Source of the DNA: Clarkia xantiana subsp. parviflora
Lineage: Eukaryota > Streptophyta > Magnoliopsida > Myrtales > Onagraceae
Direction of reading: 5' to 3'
NCBI GenBank assembly: GCA_036873135.1
Contig: JAPTYO010000009.1
Coordinates: 28,293,756 to 28,357,755, forward strand
Length of the DNA: 64,000 nucleotides
The position numbers and the translations under genes were made by a program. The notes below the pieces were generated by a model. The model ran no database searches. It was given only the letters and a program-made list of their open reading frames with translations, and was not told the origin of the DNA. Positions 34,593 through 47,921 of the stretch are shown here, piece by piece (position 1 is the stretch's first letter; each line of letters opens with the position of its first letter).

Positions 34593-35410
34593 CCTTGTTA
34601 TTTTTTTTTTTCTCTCATTTTTCTATGATTGCAATTTCTGAATTTGCAACCATGCCCCTCATTTTATGATTTTGACTAGGCCACCCTTTCGGGTTTTCAA
34701 CCTAGTGGAAGCACTCTTTATTTGGTAGCCGATCAAACGGTGGTTGTGACCCGTACTTTATTTTCCGCATCGATGCGGGAGTATTTGTATCGATTTGGAG
34801 GGTGGCTATGACCGTTTTCTCACCGTATTCAATGTTGCAGAGGTTCTTTTGATTGTAGCAATTTGGAGGGTGGTTGTGGTCATTTATTCCTCGTCTCTGA
34901 TCCGGGAAACACTCTTTGTATGTAACCATTTTGAGGGTGGTTGTGGCACTTTCACTTAATACCTGATATCGATGTTCCGGGAGCGCTCTTTTGATTGTAG
35001 CCGTTAAGAGGGACGACTTTGACCCTTTCTTTTATTTTCCCGCCCTCACCGGGTTCGCGGGATCACTCTTTTTGTGTAGTCATTTTAAGGGTAGCTCTAG
35101 CCCTTTTTTTATTCTCCCGCCCTCTCAGGGTTCGCGAGATAACTCTTTATCTATAGCCGCTTGGAGGGTGGCTGCGGCATTTTCACTCATTTCCCGTTTT
35201 TTATGGCAGGGGCGCTCTTTATCTGCAACCATTTGAAGGGTGGCTGTGACCCTTTCTTTGTAGTCGTTTTAGGGACGACTATGGCCCTTTTTTATTTGTA
35301 GTTGATTAGGGACAACTGTGACCCATTTATTTCTTCATGCTCTCACAACATTTACACGAACACTCTCTTTATTTTTCTGTAGCCGATTAAAGGGCGACTG
35401 TGACCCTAAA
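34593..35410. repeat. Degenerate tandem array, probably Element A interior
   Basis: About ten units of 37-80 bp with the core GTAGCCGNTTNAGGGTGGCTGTGACC and CTCTTTxT between them (34725-35400). The underlying TTTTGCCTAGGTTGCC near 35505 resembles sequence before Element 2, so it is probably Element A continuing. No coding sequence. Confidence 0.6.
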
Positions 35411-36008
35411 GAAAAATGAGTTTTTTTTTTTTTTTTTTTTTTTGCAGCTCACATGTTGCCATGACTGCCTCTGCGGGTTTTCAATCATGCCCCTCCCCCT
35501 AACTTTTGCCTAGGTTGCCTAGCAGGAATTTCTCTCTCTTTTTTTTTTTTTTTTTTTTTTAAGAAAAGTTATCGAAAATAATCAACAACAATTATTTACA
35601 TGCCCCTAGTGGTAGATTGGAAACTTTTAATTCAAAACATATTCTAGAGAATAACTCAGTTGATTGAGTCAAAATATGTTGGTCGTGTCGACGCCTTGAA
35701 TAGACCCTACGATCAATGGATGACATAGGCAATGACTTCTTCTCTAGGCTTCTCAAGTGCCCTGGCTATTGCTCGATCTCATCTGGGGATGCCCCACGGT
35801 TAGCACTGACGAGTTTAGACTTCGCCGCATAACGAATGTATGACTTGGTTGAGGATTACACATGGATGACGTGGAGTTTGGCCAGGCAGGTCACATATGA
35901 AAATTGTCTGAAATATCTGGGACAAAGTCGGCGGTTGACCTCAGAACGGTCGACGTTCAAAGGGTCGTACGCGAGATGTGCTCTTTAGGGGCCTTGATTT
36001 GGATAGGG
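35411..36008. other. Unassigned repeat-flank sequence
   Basis: Contains two T runs (about 35418-35444, 35538-35560). No gene, terminal repeat or RNA feature was recognised. It may belong to the end of Element A or to an older fragment. Confidence 0.35.
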
Positions 36009-36945
36009 TTCGGTTCAACACACAAAACCGGTTCGGTTAGGTTCACTTAGTTACCCCGGTTCGACCCAACCCGGCTAGGTCGAACCAATTAAGAAAATCC
36101 GGTTTGGTTTTATAACTATCCGGTTTAGCAAATTGGACCGGTTCATCAATAACTTAGGGTTGGGCCGAAATAATCTTGTGGGCTAAGTAGGATTTTAAAG
36201 TCCACTAAAAACTTAACTTAGCCTCCAATATTGCATATATATATATATATATTTATTGTCAAGATTCTATCTATAAGATGTAAATCAATCAACAATATAC
36301 ATACATATATATATAAATTTTGGTCCAACTATATATATATATATATATATATTTATTTATTTATTTATTTATTGTCAATACTTTAATAGGGAAACAAATA
36401 TACTGACAATATATTATCTCAATATTTTAGGTAACTAAATCTATCAATAATATCTCAATCCCTAAAAATTAGCTAGATATATTGATAGTTATATATATTT
36501 CCATATATTTAATGTGAACCTATCATTATGTTTTCAATTATAGATATATTGTTACCTTTAATAAAAATTAAAATATGGTAAACAATAACCCTATAGTTTC
36601 GGCCGAAATACACATTACTTGGGGCCTAATAAATTAAAAAATTTCACCTTGTAATTCCTATAGGGTTCGGCCGAAAACACTAAATTGGAAACAAGTGGTC
36701 AAATTTCAAGATCAAATTTTAATAAGATCTACAATCCAATGTTTGATTTTGATAAAAGTCCATTTTTTTCTTGAAGATCATGAACGTCAAATTTTACTAA
36801 GAACATCATGAAAATTACGGCACACCCATAAAAATTTCAAAAATTTCAAAAGTCACAATTTTAAAAGTTTCGGCCATAAATTTTAAATTCTCAAGAACAT
36901 CAATTTATCAAAATCAAGAACTTCTAACACAGGCTCTGATACCAC
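36009..36945 (-). mobile_element. Element B: copia-type leader, inverted and truncated
   Basis: Reverse complement of the leader of Element 4 (37943-39030): shared phrases include the primer binding site, AACATTGGATTGTAGATC, and the GAACCGG-rich end. The element runs leftward and is cut at about 36009; no gag or pol remains. Confidence 0.8.
36933..36944 (-). other. Primer binding site of Element B
   Basis: On the minus strand TGGTATCAGAGC, complementary to initiator tRNA-Met, directly beside its LTR. Confidence 0.9.
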
Positions 36946-37343
36946 TGTTGGAATACGGGGCAGATTACTACGGAAACATAAACAAGGTTCATGCTTGTAA
37001 TTAGAATTACGCATCGGAAGATGTGCACAAACCTTAAACCCTTTCCGTAGTCCCCAAGGATCCTGCTGAGGGAGTTCACGACCCACCGGACGAAACCCGT
37101 AGAAGTTCTTGTTAAGGAAGTCATATGCGGTATAGTCTCCACAGCAAAGCCTCTGATCGATTCTTGGCAAGGACGGATCTCCGAAGTGATTTGCTCTAAG
37201 ATAATTGGCACACCCTTGGTGGTGCAGTATGGTTCGGCCGAAACTATGTATTAGGGAGGAGGGTTTTCTCTTAAATCACCACTTAGGAGGAATTGTGAAT
37301 TACCCCTAATAAAACCCTAACAGCCTTTATTTATAGGAGGAGC
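36946..37343 (-). repeat. Element B LTR, left part
   Basis: Begins TGTTGGAATACGG (the inverted LTR 3' end) and is cut at 37343 by Element 4. The TATA box on the minus strand (CTATAAATAA) lies within 15 bp of the cut. The rest is at 55992-56198. Confidence 0.88.
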
Positions 37344-37942
37344 TGTAAGCATATGGTAATAGGCACCGTAATTGGTAGCCCGTAATATGTATAGTTTACC
37401 TAATGAACTTGGGTAAATGTCACATTAGGGTAATTGGGCTAGACCCAAATCCCAATTGACATTGGATGCCCAAAATTGGGCCTCCCCAAATACATAGGCC
37501 GGCCGAGACCCTAGGTGGGGTAAAGTGGACTTTTGTCCACTTTACTCCTATAAATAAGAGGTGTTAGGGGATTTTTGGGGTTAATAATAATTCCCTCATA
37601 AGAGTGTTTTAGAGAGAAAAACCCTCCCCCCATAAACCCTAGTTTGGCCGAACCATATCCCTCACCAAGGGTGTGCCAAATTGCATTTGAGCAAACTCTC
37701 CAGAGATCTGTCCCCGTGCCAAGAATCGATCAGAGGCTTTACTGTGGAGCTTGCACCACGTAGGGTTTCTCTAACAAGAACCTTTACGGGTCCCGACCGG
37801 AGGATCGTGAACTCCCTCCTGAGAAGATCTTGGGTCTACGAATCACCTTAAAGGTATGTGTGAAACTTTCGCTACATAATTCCAATTACTAGCATGTACC
37901 TTGTTTAAGTATCCGTAGTGATTACTCCCCGTAATCTAACAG
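37344..37942 (+). repeat. 5' LTR of Element 4
   Basis: 599 bp with TATAAATA near 37549-37556. Just upstream is an inverted repeat with arms GTAAAGTGGAC and GTCCACTTTAC. Confidence 0.93.
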
Positions 37943-37943
37943 T

Positions 37944-37955
37944 GGTATCAGAGCA
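37944..37955 (+). other. Primer binding site of Element 4
   Basis: TGGTATCAGAGC, one base after the LTR, complementary to the 3' end of initiator tRNA-Met. Confidence 0.95.
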
Positions 37956-40021
<2,066 letters not shown>

Positions 40022-41000
40022 GATGACTGAGGAATCTTTACTTGTTGGATTCAATCTTAATAGATATCTGATGTATGCAATTCTTTCTCAAAATGTTATT
40101 GTCTCCCTGATTTTTTCCATAATCTTCGATGTGTTAGTATGAATTGGTTAATTTAGTGCGATTCGATATTCCACGCAATCTCGATGGTATGAATCATGAT
40201 GAATAAAAGGAGTACGTTTTGAACTCTCCACGATTCCGAAAAGTGGAGAGAACAGCTACAGATGAATATGGTAGTCTGTATGATTTTGACAATGCGAAAC
40301 GAATGTGGCAATTTGTTTCACCAAGAATAGGTGTAGGTTCTTTGATGATCTCAACGCGTATGTGGTGATATATTCAACCTTGGTAAAGGGGGTTGAAGAA
40401 GACTTCAATTAGAACCAAGCAATGTTGCAGCTTAGTATCCCTTTGCATCCGCCTCGGTGAAAGCAAGGATGCAAAAGCTAAACGTTTCGGTTAATCATGA
40501 TGATCTTCTCTCTTTTCATGGATGTTGGCGTAAAACCTGCATCAGATCTTCAAAATGAAAGGTCAACATGGAAAAGATGTATATGGTTGGCTGATATTGA
40601 CAGGACTCAATGACCTTGAGCCTAATCAAGTACAGTAACCACAGTAGTAAAAGGGAAACCTTATTTGCTCACCATACTGGGTTCGAAAGAAATCAACCAT
40701 GATCCGCATATTATAGAGAGAACTGGACCATAAAGGTCTTATACGATAATCTGTTGGGTTAAACCATGTTGATAAAGTGCGTCTCTAGTACGCCACGTAG
40801 GTCATGTCTATGAAGATGTAAAACATTTTATACAGACACAGATCATTTGATGTAATTCACTCGTGAATTACCCAGATGTGAAGTTCAACATGACTTAAAG
40901 TTCTCGACTATCTATGCGACAATCATGGATCAAATACGCGTTCTTCAGATGAAGAACCCTACCATTGTCATTTGTCGTTCGTTTGAGTTACTAACATTTT
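40022..41000 (+). pseudogene. Element 4 gag remnant (tentative)
   Basis: An ATG at 40022 opens a stretch with copia gag-like fragments in changing frames (for example EYGSLYDFDNAKRMWQFVSPRIGVGS near 40240-40330, read with stops). It is too decayed for domain limits. Sequence on to 42612 has repeated GAGTGGGAG phrases but no recognisable protease or integrase. Confidence 0.35.
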
Positions 41001-42612
41001 GGTTATTTCGAGATTCGGATTTATTGAATAAAGTAGTTTCCGTTCGGTTCAAAATGTGATCTACTTGTCAAAATTAATCGACTCGGTTAAGAGGGATCGA
41101 TCCGAAACAAAATTTCGGCCAGGTAAAAGTGGTTGAATAAAACGAAACGACTCACGTACTCCGTCATCTCAGTCGGGAAACTGAATTGAACATACACATC
41201 AATTGCGTAGCTAGATCGAAAAATTTATTATTTCTTAATTATTAGTACTTCATTGAATGAAATAATCTGTAATGATAATCATGTGCGAAACCGATTGGAT
41301 TAAATTGAATTAAATTCAGAAATGAAACGATTCAACCTAGGATTAAAACTAAGGTGAATAGCGCTACGCGCAAGTGGACCTCGATAGACGGAACACATCG
41401 TTTCAAAATACGAATTTAATGATGAGGTGTCTGAATGATGATGTGCTGAATTTTCGTTTGCATTCCCTTGGAAACAACTTATTGATACCATTTACATCGG
41501 TACGAAGTAGGTTTCAGAAAGCCACCACGACCTTGTAAAAGTATCAACTGACGCATAGGGTGAAAACCCAAGATGCTCAGTTCGGAGATGAGATAAAATC
41601 TCTGAGATAAGTTTGCAAACGAAGAAGGATGAATTCGGTTAAACAATTTTCCTTCCGTACGCCTTGAACGTTAAGTCAAGCTAGGCATTCAACTCAAATT
41701 ACACACTTCTGGAAGCATAGTTTATAAACATAATGTTAGAGTCACTTAATCAGCTGTTCCCTAAGGGATGATGAGAAGTGATTCACATTCATGTAAAACT
41801 ATGTTCCATTGTAATCGGCAAGTCACGTCGCCATGATAGTTGAAGTGTGATAATGAGTTACATCATCTCACCGTGCATCATTAATTTGCGCATTAAACAC
41901 GTATTTAGGACAAGAGTATGTTCACTACTCTTTGAAAATACATGTTTACAGCTAATGGACATGGTGCCGTGGTCGAACATGAGACATTACATACTTGAGG
42001 ATGAATTTTCCGATGCATTGACATTTTCAGTACAATGAGTCTTGATCAAACAGGAGAGGATATTACTGACATCAGGTCCCACTTAATTCGAGTGGGAGAG
42101 ATTTGAACCAGCAACTCAAGTGAATGACATGGTAAATGATAATGGGAACATTTTCATAATAAATCCAGTGGGAGGTCTAAACACCTACCACAAGTAATCA
42201 CTGTTGCTGTTTGGACGAATCAAGTTGAACCTGATTATCGTAATGTTAAGCCGGGGATGCCACAACTACCTATACTACCCATTGTTCCCAGTGGGAGTGA
42301 TCCGACAAACTTGGTTCCAGATCCTAGTGATCAAGGAATTCATCTTGGAAGTAAAATTCTGAGACCGAGAAGTCATATTAAGAAAGTTGTCGGTTATGGT
42401 TAAAACACTCCTCTTATACCCAATAGAAGTGATGCTCCGATAAGAAGCATCATCTCGAGTGGGAGAATTGATCCCAATTGGAAGAAATGCTCCGATAAGA
42501 GGCATTATTCCGAGTGGGAGAGACGTTAAGACTCAAAGACGGGATAATCAAGCCTAGACGAAAGTCAAAGGCATCAAACTTCTCCAAAGAAGTATCCCAT
42601 CTGGAAGAGTGA
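41001..42612 (+). other. Element 4 interior, decayed
   Basis: No open frame over 63 codons. Several CGAGTGGGAGA phrases resemble the polypurine-type sequence and occur at 42080-42520. Ends in the target AGTGA (42608-42612) of Element 3. Confidence 0.4.
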
Positions 42613-43353
42613 TGTTAAGACGTGTTCCTCGGGTTGGTGATTTTCTGACCCAAGTGACACCTCTTTCGGGTATTTCGCTCTTTTCCTTGATCCGCCTAGC
42701 TTGATTCTCTGATCCCTAGATCCACTCCTTGTAGACCTGCATAAGGGGCAGTACAGAGCACGGAGAGGGGGGGTAGTGCTCAGTGAACCCTCTCCGATGC
42801 CTAAATGAGTTCGGGTTCTAGAGAGAAAAAATACTAGAGAGAGGACATAGCTAAGCATGCAAAGATGTAAACTTGTCCAAATGAATAGAACTTGCGAAGT
42901 ATATATAGGCTACGGGGGGATTAAGGTGGCTTAATGACGTCGTTAATCCCTAAACATACTTTATTAACATATAACAGCAAAATTAAAACCTTTTAGACAT
43001 GGTGAGGTGGGTGAAAAAGTCTAAGTATGAGTCGGGTGAAAAAGGATGTCGGGGCCCTAGGGGTCAGACGAGAAATCCGACTCCCAAGGCTTAGGATCGG
43101 GTGGAATTTCCCACCCCCTCATAGGAAAGGCCAGGCAAGCCTACCCGATCCCTCCTAGGAGGGGTCGGGTGAGGCCACCCGATCTCACCTAGGTGAGACT
43201 ATTGGATGGGCCCGGATGAGTATTTTGGACCGTCCGGGCCGTTCGCACTATTGGTGGAGTGTAGGTTAAAGTTTCGATTTATAATCTTAAGCAGGGCGAT
43301 CAAAATAAGACAATCCGAAGGGAGACGGGTTCAAATTGGGCGTATATCCATCA
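42613..43353 (-). repeat. 3' LTR of Element 3
   Basis: 741 bp. Conserved block CTCCGATGCCTAAATGAG at 42792-42809; TATA on the minus strand near 42900-42910. Upstream is a hairpin chain that includes CCTCCTAGGAGG (43151-43162), arms TCGGGTG/CACCCGA (43165-43182) and the perfect palindrome TCTCACCTAGGTGAGA (43183-43198). The polypurine tract (TATGCCCCCGAG) is at 43354. Confidence 0.93.
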
Positions 43354-43927
43354 TATGCCCCCGAGTCAACCAATGGCTTAACCCTTGATTGACTCTATTT
43401 TATGATGGGATGACACGCACAATTTGAAAACGTGTTATTACCTCTTGATGAATCCTTTGCTTGTCTGTAGGCACCTTTTCCGGGCCTTATCCTCAATTTC
43501 TCAAAATAGAGGGAAAAACAAACGTTAGGGCAAACGGGGACGCGTCTATACGCGTATCCGACAAATGTGGATATAAAGATCCGATCTTCTTTTATATGTA
43601 TTTTAAAGACATGTACATGCGTGGGGATGTAATGCAATCATGAGTACGGACTAATGCAATCTAGCTTCGTGTCATCATGTTTAATACGTGAGCATGCAGG
43701 GTGAGTCCTATCTCATTTAAAAAATATTTAGAACGGATCCCAAAAATTTTTAAGTATGGGAAAATGAGATGTATGTCTAAAGGTGTTAACTTGAGTAAAT
43801 GATTTTCTTCACCCTAGTTAAGGAAAAGTAAATGTTTCAATCTTTAATTTCAACCCTTGGATTTTTTTTCATTTTTGATTTGAACGGTGTAGATTCGGAG
43901 GTTCCAAAAAACCCTAATTTCCTCTAC

Positions 43928-43935
43928 TATAAAAG
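43928..43935 (+). promoter_or_regulatory. TATA box of the antisense gene in Element 3
   Basis: TATAAAAG on the plus strand, about 90 bp before a donor AAG/GTACGT near 44020. Confidence 0.55.
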
Positions 43936-45448
43936 GGAATAGGTGCTTTCCTCATTTTCATTGTCTTTATCCTTCTTTCTTTCGGTGGTCAGACTTTTCT
44001 GGGCGCGTGCCACGGCAAGGTACGTAAATTGCTTTTGTTATAACGGCTTTATTTCTTTTGATCCGTTCTAGATTCTCATATTCCTCTTGACTGCCTTGTT
44101 TGTGATTTTCATCCCTTGACTTTTGTGGTCACGGTGATGGGACCACGATTAGCCTTCATCCATGCTAATCTTTTTTTGCCTCTTTGACGTTTAAGTGTCT
44201 TGCTTAAGTGTGATAGGGTTTTCTTCTTGGGTGCTTGCCCCCTGCTCATGGTCGTCCTCTCATTGTTTTTAAGGGGAATGAATCAATTTATTTTTTATCT
44301 TACTCGTATAACACCTTTCTCATCATTTTTTAGCTAAGGTGTATTCTTGCAGCTGGTGAGTCTTCTAAGCCCTTGAGGAGTAAGAGACCAATGCGGGTGG
44401 GGGTACTTGGCTCCGGGACCGGACCCTCGATTGTCAAGAAACCCCCCCCCCCCCCTTCTTGCAGTGTGAGGAGTCAACCCGCGGATGAAGGTGGGGTTAA
44501 TGCTTGTGTTGTAATGTCGTCTTCTCTCCCTGTCCTTGCCCCCGAATCGAGGGTGCGGATCCGGTCATCCCGGCTTCTTCTTTTGGTAGGTTTTGGAATG
44601 TGTGTATCTCGTTAATATGTGACTTGATTAACTTAGTATTATCCACTGTAGGTAGAATCCGACTTCCGTTGTTGAGCCGGAGGGACTTGACTCGCCCTTC
44701 TTGTGATGAGATTGTTGGTTCTGAGTGGGCTCCTTATTCTGAGCGTGGGTGTCGTTTTGATAATCAATCGTCTTTGCATACTCCCGAAGTTGGAGTTCGG
44801 GTATTGCAGTCTGTTGTTCCCCCTGGTGATCGTGTATCCTCCCCCGATGGGCCGGAGGAGGTTCAAAATTTAGTACATGAAGCACTATCTCGTTATGCCC
44901 CCGTATTCCTCTTCTGTCCTTGTTTTCTCTTTAATTTTTGTCTTCCATCTTTTTTATTCTTACACCTAGGCTTTGCATCAGGGTATTGATGATATCATCA
45001 ACTTGTCCTCACTTGTTGTTGGTCTTGCGGAAGAGAGGAAGGCTCATGAAGATGCCTATGTTTCTCTTAGTTCTGAACTCATTAGTTGTTTGGAGCATGG
45101 TCGCATCTCGGACTTGGAGTGTCGTGACCTACAGGATCGCGTTGCTCTTCTTGAAGCTAGGTTGTCATTTTGAAACAGAAAGCTGCATGTGATAGGCTGT
45201 TGCGGGTTGCTGAGTTGGCTTCACTCGAGGAAGTGTTTCGTATGGAGGAAAAAGAGCACGCTATTGTTGAATATAAGAGTTCGTCCTCCTACCAGGCTGC
45301 TATTGATGTTTGGTGTTCTGTGGGTAAGCGTCTTTCCCTAAAGGTGATCCTTGAGCGGATGTATGCGTTTGCTCCTGATTTCCCGTTTTCTCAGCTTGGT
45401 GATGTGTCTGACTTTGCGGTTAGATATGTTGCAAAGATGAAAAAATAG
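43936..45448 (+). pseudogene. Antisense accessory gene of Element 3, shortened
   Basis: First exon ends at a donor near 44020; at the place where Elements 1 and 2 have ATG it has ACG, so the start is probably lost. Further exons: from 44353 (after TTGCAG) to about 44586; from 44652, with RIRLPLLSRRDLTRPS; from 44970, a coiled-coil stretch (EERKAHEDAYVSLSSEL), then, after a one-base frame change near 45165, the C-terminal block ending YVAKMKK (stop 45446-45448). The Transposase_28-like domain of the other copies is missing here; the coiled-coil and C-terminal parts are kept. A C14 run (about 44442-44455) lies in the second exon. Function unknown. Confidence 0.6.
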
Positions 45449-45498
45449 CGTACTTATCTTTGTGAGTGTATGTGGTTGTGCGTCATAGTTGTTGTTTC

Positions 45499-46222
45499 CT
45501 ATGCAGTCAAAAACGAGTTTCTACGTAGAGACGGAAATGGGTAGGTAAAGTCGGGTCGTAAAAACGGAACGTAGAATCGTAGTTTCTACGTATTTGCTAA
45601 AATAACATTAGAAATAAAATTTATAAATGTAATTATGCAGAAGTAATACAAAAATAGTAAATATACTCATTAATAGTTGATAAAATAATTTTAATAAAAA
45701 AAAAATGGATCCATTAGTAGTCACCATAGTCGTCACGATGATCAATTTTTGTAGATTAGCATGAAAGATACGAGTCAAGTGAATTTAGAATTTAATATTT
45801 TAGGATTTGAGAAACATAAAATAGAAAGGGATGTTAATGGAGTTTAAGACTTTTGAGTATTATTATTAAATGATCAACGAAGGTTGAACTTGAATGTCAT
45901 ATGAATAGGTTCTGAGTAAAAAAAAATTGATTTGTCACATAAATAACTATCCATGACAAAAAATTCTTGTGTTTGGTTGATAAGTTTTTTGGGCTTTGCA
46001 TAATTTATTAGATTTGGAATTTTTTTAGCAAATTATGGTAAAAATTCTAGAAACGGTAGAAACTTACGTTTCTACCCGTTTCTACATGTTTTTACGACTC
46101 TACACGCGTTTCTACCCGTTTCTACTCAGACAACGATTTTGTTACGTTTTAACTCGTTTTTTAAGGTAAAGGCGTAAAAACGTGCGTTTTTACGACCTAG
46201 AAACGAGTTTTTAACTACATAG
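45499..46222. mobile_element. hAT MITE with 8-bp duplication, beside the antisense gene stop
   Basis: Ends CTATGCAGTCAAAAAC and, inverted, GTTTTTAACTACATAG; flanks GTTGTTTC (45491-45498) and GTTGTTTC (46223-46230) are identical. Both ends hold copies of GTTTCTACG-type motifs. No coding sequence. It begins 51 bp after the antisense gene stop. Confidence 0.93.
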
Positions 46223-46230
46223 GTTGTTTC

Positions 46231-47039
46231 GCCCAGCGCATGTGCCCTGATTTTCTATCCAGCTTCTATTTTGTAGATGCCTTCCTCTTGTGTTTCTTGC
46301 ATTAGCTACCTCTCTTATTAGGTGGTCGAACTCAGCCGGTTGTTTACCTTTCTATTTTGTGGGATTTCCATATGTTTATCCTTAATTGTGTTCCTTGAGT
46401 ATGGTTGCATCGCCTTTACATGGTGTTGGGTACTTTGTCTGTCTAGTTCTTCTATTTCAGATTGTTGAGGCGTCTGACTACGGGGGTCGGCTATAGGGTG
46501 TTAGAGTGTGGTCTTGATTGCCCATTAAATTTGTTAGGTGTCTCGGATATTCCTTATGGTGTCTGCATACCTCTTGCTTTTTATGTGTGCCCCTTTTGAT
46601 ATATGTAGTCTTTTCCCTCTTGTCGTGGCCTCTTATGCCAGGGATGTCGTAACTTGTGCATTGTTTCGAGCCCTGGACACCTTTTCTCTTCCCTTGGCTT
46701 GCTTTTATGTCTTTTCCTTTCTTTCTTCTTTGGATTAATTTTGTTTTAGCAATCTCATACTTAGGCGTATTTATAGCCTTGCTTCTTGACTTGGTTGAGT
46801 TGGCTATTTGTGAGATGTCTACCTTAATCTTTGATGGTAGGATGACCTAATGTGGTTGTTTGTATGGTTCCTTCTTTGCGTACTCCTTTCTTGTGCTTGC
46901 AACCATTTACTTGATGTCTCTTTAGCTTCCTCTTGTGCCGGATTGCCTATAATATCATCATGAACGCGTGTGTCTCATGTCATGTATCCTTACTTTAAAA
47001 AGTAAAGTTCTTTAAGGTATGTTGTTGGAGTCAAAAAAT
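46231..47039. other. Element 3, 3' untranslated interior
   Basis: T-rich, without supported genes; short frames at 46538-46850 look fortuitous. Confidence 0.45.
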
Positions 47040-47628
47040 GTTTACGAGATAGGCTCTCGAAAGGCACATAATGTGTTCGCGAGATTGGCTCTCGGAAGGC
47101 GCGGAGTATTTCGCGAGATGGGCTCTCGGAAGGCGCGGAATATGTTCGCAAGATAGGCTCTCGGAGGGCGCAGAGTTAGTTCGCGAGATAGGCTCTCGGA
47201 GGGCACAGAATTAGTTCGCGAGATAGGCTCTCGGAAGGCACAGAATATGTTCGCGAGATAGGCTCTCGGAAGGCACATAATTAGTTCGCGAGATAGGCTA
47301 CCGGAAGGCACATAATTAGTTCGCGAGATAGGCTCGCAGAAGGCATAGAATATGTTCGCGAGATAGGCTCTCGGAAGGCACATAATTAGTTCGCGAGGTA
47401 GGCTCTCGGAAGGCACATAATTAGTTCGCGAGATAGGCTCTCGGAAGGCACAAAAATTTTTACGAGATAGGCTCTCGGAGGGCACAAAATTTTTCACGAG
47501 ATGGGCTCTCGGAGGGCGCAGAGTTTTTCACGAGATGGGCTCTCGGAGGGCGCAGAGTTTTTCACAAGATAGGTTGTCGGAGGGCGCATAATTTTTCACG
47601 AGATAGGCTCTCGGAGGGCGCAGAAAGT
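47040..47628. repeat. 35-bp tandem array in Element 3
   Basis: About seventeen units of GCGAGATAGGCTCTCGGAAG plus AT-rich tail, contiguous, 34-36 bp each. It sits between the antisense gene and the end of pol, the same position as the arrays in Elements 1 and 2. A 151-codon minus-strand frame across it is only the repeat. Confidence 0.95.
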
Positions 47629-47921
47629 GTCATGCACATGGTTGTCATATCTAAGTAAGGAGTTTGTGGAGATATCGCTATTTCATACTTAGGAAATATT
47701 TTGATAAACTTCTACTTCATTAAATAGCATTCATGTCTTATATACATGAGGGGTGTCATGGGTTGTCCATGGCATCCTTTAGGGAAAGAAAAGATAGCCA
47801 AAGGATTGGAGAAACTTCATGAGTTTTCCGCCTCCGGGGTTGTTTCAGAGAATTAAGAACGGAAACATGTATTAAACTAAAAGTAAACCCAAGGATATGG
47901 TGTTTCACTTGTGTCGTTTTG
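47629..47921. other. Spacer between array and pol end in Element 3
   Basis: Non-coding tail of the element; nothing recognised. Confidence 0.4.

Noticed and set aside
36933..37955. tRNA genes at GCTCTGATACCA and TGGTATCAGAGC
   Set aside because: These are primer binding sites complementary to a tRNA end; no cloverleaf surrounds them.
43395..43643. Short frames just inside the Element 3 3' LTR
   Set aside because: Both strands open by chance next to the polypurine tract; no family match.
47042..47497. 151-codon minus-strand frame
   Set aside because: It is the translation of the 35-bp array only.
47040..47628. CRISPR-like array (35-bp units)
   Set aside because: Units are contiguous without unique spacers and lie inside a plant retrotransposon.
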